Both the position numbers and the translations under genes were made by a program. This document shows positions 6,490 through 12,717 of a DNA stretch of 39,565 bases, piece after piece; within the stretch, counting starts at the first letter, position 1; every line of letters starts with the position of its first letter. This DNA comes from an uncultured Bacilli bacterium. Lineage in GTDB: Bacteria > Bacillota_I > Bacilli_A > RF39 > UBA660. The stretch spans positions 1-39,565 of the forward strand of contig CALVKI010000011.1 of assembly GCA_944332635.1 (NCBI GenBank), in the 5' to 3' direction. The notes beneath the pieces are model-generated. The model worked only from the letters and a program-made list of their open reading frames with translations. It did no database searches and was not told the DNA's origin.

Positions 6490-6517
6490 GGTAATATAAT
6501 TATTAGGTTATTTTACC
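6490..6517. other. dif-like 28-base recombination site
   Basis: The architecture is 11 + 6 + 11 bases: left arm GGTAATATAAT, centre TATTAG, right arm GTTATTTTACC. The arms are inverted repeats matching at 9 of 11 positions. The inward-reading left arm (ATTATATTACC) resembles an XerD half-site (TTATGTTAA). This is the geometry of Xer sites, and it lies just downstream of the Xer-like gene. It could instead be an operator for the genes at 6551 onward. Confidence 0.5.
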
Positions 6518-6550
6518 GCAATTTTTACACATCCCCTAGAAAGGAAACGT

Positions 6551-6778
6551 ATGAAAAAAGAAAAGTATGTAGTTAAACATAAAGCATCTGATATGTATCT
6601 AACCGATGGTTATTATAAGTCATTAAGAAATAGAAGTTTATTTTTAAGTGATGCACATTTATTTAGTGCATTTGAATTGAAGCTAGCAAGTTGTACTTTA
6701 TTGAGAAATAAAGATAAGTATATTGTATACAAATATAAACAATTAAAAGATAATGAAAATATTTTAGAAAAGGAGTAA
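6551..6778 (+). CDS. Hypothetical early protein, 75 residues
   Basis: Starts at ATG 6551 after GAAAGGAAACGT. Basic N-terminal part with YVVKHKASDMYLTDGYYKSL, then a mixed helical region and a charged end. It is the first gene after the 169-base control gap and may begin a new transcript. No family recognised. Confidence 0.6.
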   Translation: MKKEKYVVKHKASDMYLTDGYYKSLRNRSLFLSDAHLFSAFELKLASCTLLRNKDKYIVYKYKQLKDNENILEKE

Positions 6779-6785
6779 TAAATAT

Positions 6786-7049
6786 ATGTTTAATTTTAGA
6801 AGAAATAATGAAGAAAGAAAATTTAAAGGAAATACAATTTATGTTTTAAAGTATGATGATTTACCTATTGAACAAATTTTAAACATCATTGTAAAAAACA
6901 TAGAAGCATATACAAAATCAGAAGGAAAAATGCCAGATAAATTGAGAATTAGTTATGAAACATATGAAAGAATATTATCACATAATAGAACACTTATAGA
7001 AAAAAGAAATGGTAAATATTATACTTTCGGAGTAGAAATTGAGGTATAA
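6786..7049 (+). CDS. Hypothetical early protein, 87 residues
   Basis: Follows the previous gene by 7 bases with AGGAG upstream. It has an alternating strand/helix pattern (IYVLKYDDLPIEQILNIIV, then PDKLRISYETYERI) and ends in a hairpin (KYYTFGVEIEV). It looks like a small alpha/beta fold; function unknown. Confidence 0.6.
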   Translation: MFNFRRNNEERKFKGNTIYVLKYDDLPIEQILNIIVKNIEAYTKSEGKMPDKLRISYETYERILSHNRTLIEKRNGKYYTFGVEIEV

Positions 7050-7052
7050 ATT

Positions 7053-7211
7053 ATGAAAAGGCTTACATATATAGTTATTTCTGTTATGGCAACTGCTTTA
7101 TTAATATTTATACTTGTATTGACTTATGAAACAATAAGAAAAATAAGTTGTTATAATCTTCCTCCAAATGAATTTTACCAAAATGATTTTTGTGAAGTGT
7201 ATAGGAAATGA
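7053..7211 (+). CDS. Small single-helix membrane protein, 52 residues
   Basis: ATG 7053 lies 3 bases after the previous stop. Residues about 5-26 form one membrane helix (YIVISVMATALLIFILVLTY) after a Lys-Arg start, then a short tail with two Cys. The stop overlaps the next start by 4 bases (ATGA), so it is part of the operon. The helix could also be an uncleaved signal anchor. No family recognised. Confidence 0.6.
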   Translation: MKRLTYIVISVMATALLIFILVLTYETIRKISCYNLPPNEFYQNDFCEVYRK

Positions 7212-7750
7212 TACAAGAAAATATATTCTATGAAATGGATAAAGAATGCAACCCTGATCATGTAGCTACACCAAGATACGTAGTGGAAGACATCTATGAC
7301 TTGATTGATATAACCAGCTTTAACATGATATGGTTTCCCTTTAACAACTATGATTCACATTTTAAATTAAGAGCTGATGAATTGAATTTGAAGTATAAAG
7401 CTACGCATATTTTTGACGACTGTGGGAATGATTTTTTTAAAACATTGCCACCGAAAAATTGCGATTTACTAATTAGCAATCCACCATTTGGTAAACAAAA
7501 TGATATTATCAAAAGAACATTTGAACTAATTGATAAAGGATTAATAAAATCATTTTGCTTATTATTACCTTTATCTACATTAGAGACACCAACGAGAGCT
7601 GAAATGTACGAAAAATATATAGACAAATTATCAATAATCATTTTTAAAAAAAGAATTAAATTTTTAGGTAAAAAAACAAGTTTTAATAAAGGATGTTGCT
7701 GGATTTGTTACAACATACCAAAATTAAAAAGACAATTATATTGGATTTGA
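7208..7750 (+). CDS. Phage DNA adenine methyltransferase-like protein
   Basis: A 180-residue protein with the amino-methyltransferase catalytic motif NPPFGK at about residues 91-96, after DLLISNPPF. The usual glycine-rich motif I (ExFxGxG) is replaced by WFPFNNYDSHF. This belongs to a set of short phage proteins with the pattern WxPFDxxxSxF ... NPPF, often given misleading names in databases. Target adenine methylation is possible, but the altered cofactor region leaves activity uncertain. It sits in the small-gene early region without a partner nuclease, so it is not a restriction system by itself. Confidence 0.7.
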   Translation: MIQENIFYEMDKECNPDHVATPRYVVEDIYDLIDITSFNMIWFPFNNYDSHFKLRADELNLKYKATHIFDDCGNDFFKTLPPKNCDLLISNPPFGKQNDIIKRTFELIDKGLIKSFCLLLPLSTLETPTRAEMYEKYIDKLSIIIFKKRIKFLGKKTSFNKGCCWICYNIPKLKRQLYWI

Positions 7751-7759
7751 GGTGTATAG

Positions 7760-8137
7760 ATGGAATTAAAAAATGGAATGTATGTAAGATATACAAGAGG
7801 AATGATTAATGGATATGTACCACCAAAAATAGCAAAAATAGTAGACTGTTCGGATAACGTGTTGATAAAGATTGACAACGGGCAATGTATATTGCGAGAG
7901 GATATTATTAAAGCAAGACATAAAATAATAGATTTAATAGAAGTTGGCGATTATGTTAATGGCTATTTAGTTACTGCAGTTAGTAAAGATGTTTATGGAG
8001 AAACTATAGTTTTTGTTGGTCAAAAGTTAATTGAAGAAGCTGGTTATTATAGAAGTTATTACAGTAAAGACATTAAAACAATAGTAACAAAAGAACAATT
8101 TGAAAGTATGAAATGTGAGGTAAAGAAAGATGAGTAA
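7760..8137 (+). CDS. Hypothetical phage protein with two small beta domains
   Basis: A 125-residue protein with GAGGTG upstream. It shows two similar halves, MYVRYTRGMINGY...KIAKIVD and LIEVGDYVNGYLVTAVSKD, each reading like a small beta barrel (KOW/SH3-like pattern with VGDYV). Such proteins are frequent in early regions of Firmicute phages; function unknown. The end overlaps the next gene by 8 bases. Confidence 0.6.
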   Translation: MELKNGMYVRYTRGMINGYVPPKIAKIVDCSDNVLIKIDNGQCILREDIIKARHKIIDLIEVGDYVNGYLVTAVSKDVYGETIVFVGQKLIEEAGYYRSYYSKDIKTIVTKEQFESMKCEVKKDE

Positions 8138-8441
8138 AAGTGCAAGAGAGATGTTTGAAGAGCTAGGTTATTATTACAGATATATTAAAGGTGATTGTAG
8201 TGAAGATGTTATTCAATATCAGGATTTTGGGAGAACTGTATTACGAAAAGAAGATTTGGCAAAATACATTATCCAATTTAATTTAGTGAGTAAATACATA
8301 GTAGCAACAAACTTGACTTTTATTAATATGAAACTTTTACAAGCAATAAATCAACAAGTAAAAGACATCTTTCTAGAGATTATTGAAATATTAGATAAAA
8401 TGATAGAACTGGATGGGGAGATGACTAATATTGAAAATTGA
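8130..8441 (+). CDS. Hypothetical phage protein, KSAREMFEELGY type
   Basis: A 103-residue protein. The N-terminus SAREMFEELGYYYRYIKGD followed by a beta hairpin (VIQYQDFGRTVLRKEDL) is a common opening of small early phage proteins. The C-terminal 50 residues are helical. Coupled to the previous gene by an 8-base overlap. No biochemical role known to me. Confidence 0.6.
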   Translation: MSKSAREMFEELGYYYRYIKGDCSEDVIQYQDFGRTVLRKEDLAKYIIQFNLVSKYIVATNLTFINMKLLQAINQQVKDIFLEIIEILDKMIELDGEMTNIEN

Positions 8442-8571
8442 TCCTGTAGACATTCTTATAAACGTAAAGGATGGAATATTAAAGTTCTATACAGAAAATG
8501 GTTACATTTATTGTGAAAGCACAAAAACAAAAGAAAGGGTGATGGTAGGTAATGCTAAAGATAAAGGATAA
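8431..8571 (+). CDS. Very small protein with TTG start, 46 residues
   Basis: A TTG at 8431 lies 10 bases after GGGGAG and encodes a peptide with two beta strands (VDILINVKDGILKFYTENGYIYC). An in-frame stop at 8422-8424 rules out an upstream ATG. It overlaps both neighbours, by 11 and 20 bases. This is the only frame that fills the space between 8441 and 8552. The start codon is inferred. Confidence 0.45.
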   Translation: MKIDPVDILINVKDGILKFYTENGYIYCESTKTKERVMVGNAKDKG

Positions 8572-8809
8572 TGTAGATTTAAAAGAACTGGGGAAAGAAT
8601 TTAACTTAGAGTTGTATGAGTATGAAGAATCAGGATTGAGATATGAATCATTAATGTTAGATGACAATAGTACACAAATTGTTGTATTAGATGAAATAAG
8701 TGATGAGCCTATTGGAATAATAACTAATCCAGAAGATTATGCCATTGGGTATGATGCTTGGGATAAAATATATGACCTAATCAAAGCAGATTTAGTAGAG
8801 AAAAAATAA
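8552..8809 (+). CDS. Hypothetical acidic protein, 85 residues
   Basis: A small acidic alpha/beta protein (LKELGKEFNLELYEYEESG...; VVLDEISDEPIGIITNPEDY). The start overlaps the previous small gene, with a weak GGTGATGGTAGG site upstream. Its pattern recalls small helper proteins of early phage operons. Function unknown. Confidence 0.6.
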   Translation: MLKIKDNVDLKELGKEFNLELYEYEESGLRYESLMLDDNSTQIVVLDEISDEPIGIITNPEDYAIGYDAWDKIYDLIKADLVEKK

Positions 8810-8822
8810 ATGGAGGTAACAA

Positions 8823-9038
8823 ATGCTAAAGATTAAAGAATGTCCATATTGTCATTCTGATATTGGTTATTATGAAAAGTATCGTTATTCTGGAGAAGGA
8901 ATAATTCGATACAATTTTGACGGTAACCTAGCAGAAAATGGTGATATGTATGATAGTGTGCTTGCAAAATTAAAATCAAAATATTATTATTGTTTAAATT
9001 GTGATAAAAAAATAGGGAAAGTAGAGGATAAGCAATAA
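8823..9038 (+). CDS. Zinc-ribbon protein
   Basis: A 71-residue protein with two CxxC pairs: CPYCHS at about residues 7-10 and CLNCDK at about 57-60. The middle section is Tyr-rich (YYEKYRYSGEGIIRYNF). The spacing fits a single zinc ribbon. GGAGGTAAC lies just before the ATG. It is the last gene of the rightward early operon. Likely nucleic-acid or protein binding; no specific partner visible. Confidence 0.7.
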   Translation: MLKIKECPYCHSDIGYYEKYRYSGEGIIRYNFDGNLAENGDMYDSVLAKLKSKYYYCLNCDKKIGKVEDKQ

Positions 9039-9054
9039 GTAATTATGTAAGCAA

Positions 9055-9082
9055 ATAAAAAAAGAAAGGATTTTACCTTTCT
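9055..9082 (-). terminator. Terminator of the minus-strand cargo gene
   Basis: On the minus strand, stem AGAAAGG/CCTTTCT with a six-base loop, followed by a run of T (TTTTTTTATTTG). It overlaps the last codons of the gene at 9073. The T-rich sequence on the other side suggests it also weakly stops the rightward early transcript. Confidence 0.75.
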
Positions 9083-9360
9083 ATAAATTTTTTTATATCA
9101 TTAATAACTTTCTCGGCGTCTTCAAAACGGTTTGAAGATTTATCAAAGTATTGTTCTTGATATTTACTATAAATATCCAAAAGAAAACTATTAGACTCCT
9201 TCATTACGTTTTCATTGCTTGAAGATAAGTAACCGATTAATAATCCGATATACATGAAAGGATTTGCTTCTATACCATCGGCAGAATGAAGAAAAAATTC
9301 TTCTGAGATATACTCTCTTAACAATTTTTCAATATAAATAGCAAATTCATGCTTAATCAT
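9073..9360 (-). CDS. Lone minus-strand cargo gene, helical protein of 95 residues
   Basis: A mostly helical, acidic protein (MIKHEFAIYIEKLLREYISEEF...GIEANPFMYIGLLIGYLSSSNE...). GGAGG lies 8 bases before the ATG. It is transcribed against all neighbours, has its own promoter region with two palindromes (9385-9423) and its own terminator. That layout is typical of a gene expressed from the resident prophage (a moron), with possible roles in immunity or host fitness. No family recognised. Confidence 0.65.
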   Translation of the reverse strand: MIKHEFAIYIEKLLREYISEEFFLHSADGIEANPFMYIGLLIGYLSSSNENVMKESNSFLLDIYSKYQEQYFDKSSNRFEDAEKVINDIKKFIER

Positions 9361-9380
9361 AAAATCACCTCCATAGACTC

Positions 9381-9386
9381 ATTATA
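9381..9386 (-). promoter_or_regulatory. -10 box of the cargo gene
   Basis: TATAAT on the minus strand, about 20 bases before the start codon. The -35 region is a poor match. The box touches the first palindrome at 9385, so a bound regulator would block it. Confidence 0.5.
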
Positions 9387-9398
9387 ACATACATGTTA
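9385..9398. promoter_or_regulatory. Operator TAACAT-N2-ATGTTA
   Basis: A palindrome with perfect six-base arms next to the -10 box of the leftward cargo gene. A second copy with a three-base spacer lies at 9409-9423, about 24 bases away centre to centre (roughly two helical turns), as expected for cooperating dimers. Confidence 0.6.
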
Positions 9399-9408
9399 AT
9401 TTGCTAAG

Positions 9409-9423
9409 TAACATCTAATGTTA
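9409..9423. promoter_or_regulatory. Operator TAACAT-N3-ATGTTA
   Basis: Second palindrome of the pair, lying between the cargo gene and the rightward late regulator. It could therefore also control the gene at 9475. It does not resemble the TTGCG/CGCAA sites of the main repressor. Confidence 0.6.
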
Positions 9424-9474
9424 TATTACAACAAGTAAAAAAATTAAATACTAATTTAAAATATAGGAGGAAAA

Positions 9475-9891
9475 ATGAATGTAAAGGAAAAACTAAAACA
9501 ATATAGTGATGCAGTTACAGAAATAAAGTATCTAAAGAATAAACTAAATAAGATTCGTAGTAAAGTAAATTTATTTAGTGTTGTGGAAGAATCAGCTAAG
9601 CATCCACCATTTCAAAAACATGTGATTACTATTTGTCATACTAATCCTAGTAAATACAAGACATATTTATATTATGAATCATTATTGAAAAGTCGATATG
9701 AAAAACTATCAATTTTAAAACTAGAAATAGAAAAGTTTATAGATGAACTTCCAACACCGAGATTACGAATGATTTTTGAATTTAGGTATATAGAACAGTG
9801 TTCTTGGCAACAGGTTGCTTGGAAGATTGGTGGAAATAGTACAGAAAACAGTGTAAGAATGGAACATGATAGATTTTTAAATAATAGATAA
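9475..9891 (+). CDS. Late-gene transcription regulator, ArpU/RinA-like
   Basis: A 138-residue protein with an N-terminal helical region and a sigma-region-4-like C-terminal helix-turn-helix: LRMIFEFRYIEQCSWQQVAW at about residues 97-116, then an RMEHDRFL end. This is the standard pattern of phage proteins that switch on packaging and structural genes. It sits directly upstream of the late operon, and the late promoter at 9896-9934 starts just after its stop. TAGGAGG precedes the ATG. Confidence 0.8.
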   Translation: MNVKEKLKQYSDAVTEIKYLKNKLNKIRSKVNLFSVVEESAKHPPFQKHVITICHTNPSKYKTYLYYESLLKSRYEKLSILKLEIEKFIDELPTPRLRMIFEFRYIEQCSWQQVAWKIGGNSTENSVRMEHDRFLNNR

Positions 9892-9895
9892 ATAT

Positions 9896-9934
9896 TTGTT
9901 CATTTTGTTCGTTTTGAATATGTTAAAGTATTAT
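9896..9934 (+). promoter_or_regulatory. Probable late promoter with direct repeats
   Basis: TTGTTC at 9896-9901 and again at 9905-9910 (9-base period). The second is followed by an 18-base spacer and TATTAT at 9929-9934. The repeats are a likely binding site for the regulator just upstream. Confidence 0.55.
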
Positions 9935-9948
9935 CATGGGGAGATTGA

Positions 9949-9975
9949 AGAGAGTTGAGAGACTTTCTTTTTTTT
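9949..9975 (+). terminator. Terminator directly after the late promoter
   Basis: Stem AGAGAGT/ACTTTCT with one G-U pair, a six-base loop and eight or more T. It begins within about 10 bases of the expected transcript start, so most transcripts would end after about 30 bases unless antitermination occurs. This is the layout of lambda pR'/tR'. Confidence 0.65.
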
Positions 9976-9995
9976 ATTAAGAAAAGAGGGATTGA

Positions 9996-10280
9996 ATGAA
10001 AATAGAAAATTTTACATTTGAAGAATTAAAAAATGCATTCAAAGAATGCAAAGAATTAGAGTTACCAATCTGTGTAGCTATTAAGTTACCAAATCAAAAA
10101 GACCCAGAACTAATTATTAATGGGATTGATAGTTTAGATAACAAGTTAGATTATTATCAAAAGACTTATGATGAAAAGTTAGTACATAAGAATAATAAAG
10201 ATATCAGAATCTTATCAGCATTTCCTATCAGATTTTTCTATGATGAAATCGACAAAGCAATTGCAGAAGATACAGAATAA
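9996..10280 (+). CDS. Hypothetical protein, first gene of the late operon
   Basis: A 94-residue acidic alpha/beta protein (MKIENFTFEELKNAFKECKELELP...; IRILSAFPIRFFYDEIDKAIAED). It begins 20 bases after the terminator, with AGAGGG before the ATG. No family recognised. Confidence 0.6.
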   Translation: MKIENFTFEELKNAFKECKELELPICVAIKLPNQKDPELIINGIDSLDNKLDYYQKTYDEKLVHKNNKDIRILSAFPIRFFYDEIDKAIAEDTE

Positions 10281-10434
10281 AGAGCATAAAATAAATGATT
10301 TATGTTCTTTTTCTTATTTTATGACTCATAATTGCTATGGTTGTAAAAGAAGTCGTATGTGTGATGAGTTAGAGGAGAAACATAATGACACAAAAGAGAA
10401 CCAAAATAAAGTTAGGAAGAAAGTTAAAATATAA
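10240..10434 (+). CDS. Small four-cysteine protein
   Basis: Up to 64 residues. Cys22, Cys32, Cys35 and Cys41 (C-x9-C-x2-C-x5-C) suggest a small zinc-binding knuckle. It overlaps both the preceding gene and the small terminase gene. The start is uncertain: ATG 10240 has no ribosome binding site, and TTG 10261 is possible. Small Cys-containing proteins are common just before terS. Confidence 0.45.
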   Translation: MMKSTKQLQKIQNKEHKINDLCSFSYFMTHNCYGCKRSRMCDELEEKHNDTKENQNKVRKKVKI

Positions 10435-10792
10435 AAGTGCACAAGAGTTGGAAAATCATATTTCTAATTATTTTAAGAAATGTCAACATGAAAGACTTGT
10501 TCCAGGAATATGTGGATTAGCTTCGCATTTAGGAATAACAAGAAAAACTTTATTAAACTATGAAAAAAATACAGAATTAGAAGATTATGCTGAAATAGTG
10601 CAACGAGCAAAAACGGTAATTGAAGCATTTAATGAACAAATATTATATAGCAAAAATAACTCTGGTGCACAGTTTGTATTAAAAAATAACTTTGGATATA
10701 ATGCTGAACAAAAAACTCATAACATTAATGAAAATGTAGATATTCCCTTTGAAGAATATCTAAAAGAGGTATCTTCTGATGAAATCTATTAA
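10385..10792 (+). CDS. terS: Terminase small subunit
   Basis: A 135-residue protein. The N-terminal half has a DNA-binding helix-turn-helix pattern (GICGLASHLGITRKTLLNYE, about residues 40-59). A helical oligomerisation region and the typical closing motif FVLKNNFGY follow. It binds the packaging site and feeds DNA to the large subunit, whose gene starts 14 bases before this one ends. GAGGAG precedes the ATG. Confidence 0.88.
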   Translation: MTQKRTKIKLGRKLKYKSAQELENHISNYFKKCQHERLVPGICGLASHLGITRKTLLNYEKNTELEDYAEIVQRAKTVIEAFNEQILYSKNNSGAQFVLKNNFGYNAEQKTHNINENVDIPFEEYLKEVSSDEIY

Positions 10793-12428
10793 TAGAAAAC
10801 TTTATATTGAAAAATTTATAAAGATTGTAAACAAAGCTGGAGAACTTGTTCCACTAAAATTTAATTATGCACAAAATAAATTATATGATGTAATAAAAAA
10901 ACAAACACAAGAAAATAAACCAGTACGAATAATAATCTTAAAAGCCCGACAGATGGGGATTTCAACATGTGTAGAAGCTATACTGAATACTAATACCATG
11001 CTCAATTTCAATATGAAGACAGGTATTATAACTCATCAGTCAAGTGCAACTGCGAACCTGTTTAAAATGAGTAAAATAATGTATCAATCATTGCCTAATA
11101 AAATAAAACCGCAAGTTTTAAAAGATAATCAGAATGAACTTGTATTTAATAATACAGATAACACAGGCTTAAATAGTGAATTAAAATGTATGACAGCAGG
11201 CTCTTCGGGTGTTGGTCGTTCAGACACATATAAACAGCTACATTTATCTGAATATGCATTCTGGCCTGGAGATAAAAAAGCAACTTTAAATGGTTTGCTA
11301 CAAGCAGTACCTAACACTCCTAATTCTATTGTTATAATAGAGAGTACCGCTAATGGATTTGAACATTTTAAAGAACTATGGGACGATGCCGTTGAAGGAA
11401 ATAGTGATTTCATTCCAGTGTTTTTTCCTTGGTTCAAAATGCCAGAGTATAGAATGACATATGACGGTTTTGATTTGACCGAGGAAGAAAAAGAACTAAA
11501 AAGAATATATAGTTTGGACAATGAACAGTTATCTTGGAGAAGATGGTGCATAAAAAACAATTGTAGCAACGATATTGATATGTTTAAACAAGAATATCCG
11601 TCAAATCCCGAAGAAGCTTTTTTATCAACAGGAAAATGTCTATTTAATAAAGAGCAAGTAATCAATAGAATACAAAAGTTGAAAGATCCTTTAAAAAAAG
11701 GATATTTTAAATACAACTATAATTCTCAGAAAATAACTAATATAAAATTTGTAGAGTCTGAGTCTAAATCATTGATTGAAATATATGAAATGCCTAAATC
11801 AGGATATCCATATGTTTTAGGGGGTGATCCAGCAGGGATAGGTACAGACTCTTTTGCTGGAGACGTCATTGATAATACTACTGGTAAACAAGTAGCAACG
11901 TTAGAAGTTGAACTAGATGAGACTGAGTTTACAAGACAGATGTATTGTTTGGGTATGTTTTATAATGAAGCGTTGTGTTGTATTGAAACAAATTACTCAA
12001 CATTTCCTACCAAAGAGTTATTCAGGTTAGGGTATACTAAGCAATATTTAAGAACTATTGATGATATTATAGATGTTAAAATTCAAGACAAACTAGGCTT
12101 TAACACAAATAGAGCAACTAGACCAGTAATAATATCTGAGTTGGTTAAATTTTTCTCTGAATGCATTGATTTAATTAATTGTAAAAAGACGTTATTACAA
12201 GCATTAACTTTTATAAAGAGAGAAGACGGAAAACAAGCAGCAGATGATGGCTATCACGATGATAGAATCATGTCTTTAGCCATAACTCATGCTGCAAGAG
12301 AACAACAAAGTTATACAAAAGAAATAGTAAAGGAAGAATCGAATATGACTCTTCCTTTTGCATTACAAGATGGAACAACATCAGATAATTTAGATGACGA
12401 TGAAAATGATATAGGATTGGAGTGGTAA
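10779..12428 (+). CDS. terL: Terminase large subunit
   Basis: A 549-residue packaging motor. ATPase domain: Walker A-like KARQMGIST at residues 55-63, Walker B LHLSEYA at 154-160, coupling motif IIESTANG at about 186-193. RNase H-like nuclease domain: GGDPAGIGTDS at 348-358 (Asp350), Glu403 in CCIETN, and DDGYHDDRIMS near 489-499 with Asp494/Asp495. All catalytic residues are present. It uses the portal at 12710. No phi29-type packaging ATPase is present, so the structured RNA at 14455 is not a standard pRNA. Confidence 0.95.
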   Translation: MKSINRKLYIEKFIKIVNKAGELVPLKFNYAQNKLYDVIKKQTQENKPVRIIILKARQMGISTCVEAILNTNTMLNFNMKTGIITHQSSATANLFKMSKIMYQSLPNKIKPQVLKDNQNELVFNNTDNTGLNSELKCMTAGSSGVGRSDTYKQLHLSEYAFWPGDKKATLNGLLQAVPNTPNSIVIIESTANGFEHFKELWDDAVEGNSDFIPVFFPWFKMPEYRMTYDGFDLTEEEKELKRIYSLDNEQLSWRRWCIKNNCSNDIDMFKQEYPSNPEEAFLSTGKCLFNKEQVINRIQKLKDPLKKGYFKYNYNSQKITNIKFVESESKSLIEIYEMPKSGYPYVLGGDPAGIGTDSFAGDVIDNTTGKQVATLEVELDETEFTRQMYCLGMFYNEALCCIETNYSTFPTKELFRLGYTKQYLRTIDDIIDVKIQDKLGFNTNRATRPVIISELVKFFSECIDLINCKKTLLQALTFIKREDGKQAADDGYHDDRIMSLAITHAAREQQSYTKEIVKEESNMTLPFALQDGTTSDNLDDDENDIGLEW

Positions 12429-12429
12429 T

Positions 12430-12717
12430 ATGACTATTTTGCTGATTATAAATATGATACTAACTATATGTAATTTTTTTATGCTATGCTTCGCCTTTAG
12501 AGATATTAGAAAAGGCAAGAAGTTCTTATTCGAAAAATATTCAAACATATTCAATTCTATAGTTGGTTTTGATAAAAATATGGTTAATCAAAGCGAAGAA
12601 TTAAAACATATCAAAAAAGATTTAGAAAAAGTGTTGAATCAAGAAAACTATATACCAGATTTAAGTAGCAATAAGATTCTAGATGAATGGTTGAATGGTG
12701 GTGGTAATAATGAGTAA
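12430..12717 (+). CDS. Membrane-anchored coiled-coil protein between terL and portal
   Basis: A 95-residue protein: N-terminal hydrophobic helix (ILLIINMILTICNFFMLCF, about residues 3-21), then a charged helical region and a Gly-Gly-Gly-Asn end. It lies one base after terL and overlaps the portal start by 8 bases. It resembles small holin-like or accessory membrane proteins sometimes found in head operons. Function unknown. Confidence 0.6.
   Translation: MTILLIINMILTICNFFMLCFAFRDIRKGKKFLFEKYSNIFNSIVGFDKNMVNQSEELKHIKKDLEKVLNQENYIPDLSSNKILDEWLNGGGNNE

Noticed and set aside
11129..11716. 195-codon minus-strand reading frame
   Set aside because: It lies wholly inside terL on the opposite strand, has no ribosome binding site and encodes a low-complexity Ser/Leu/Cys-rich product, so it is a shadow frame.
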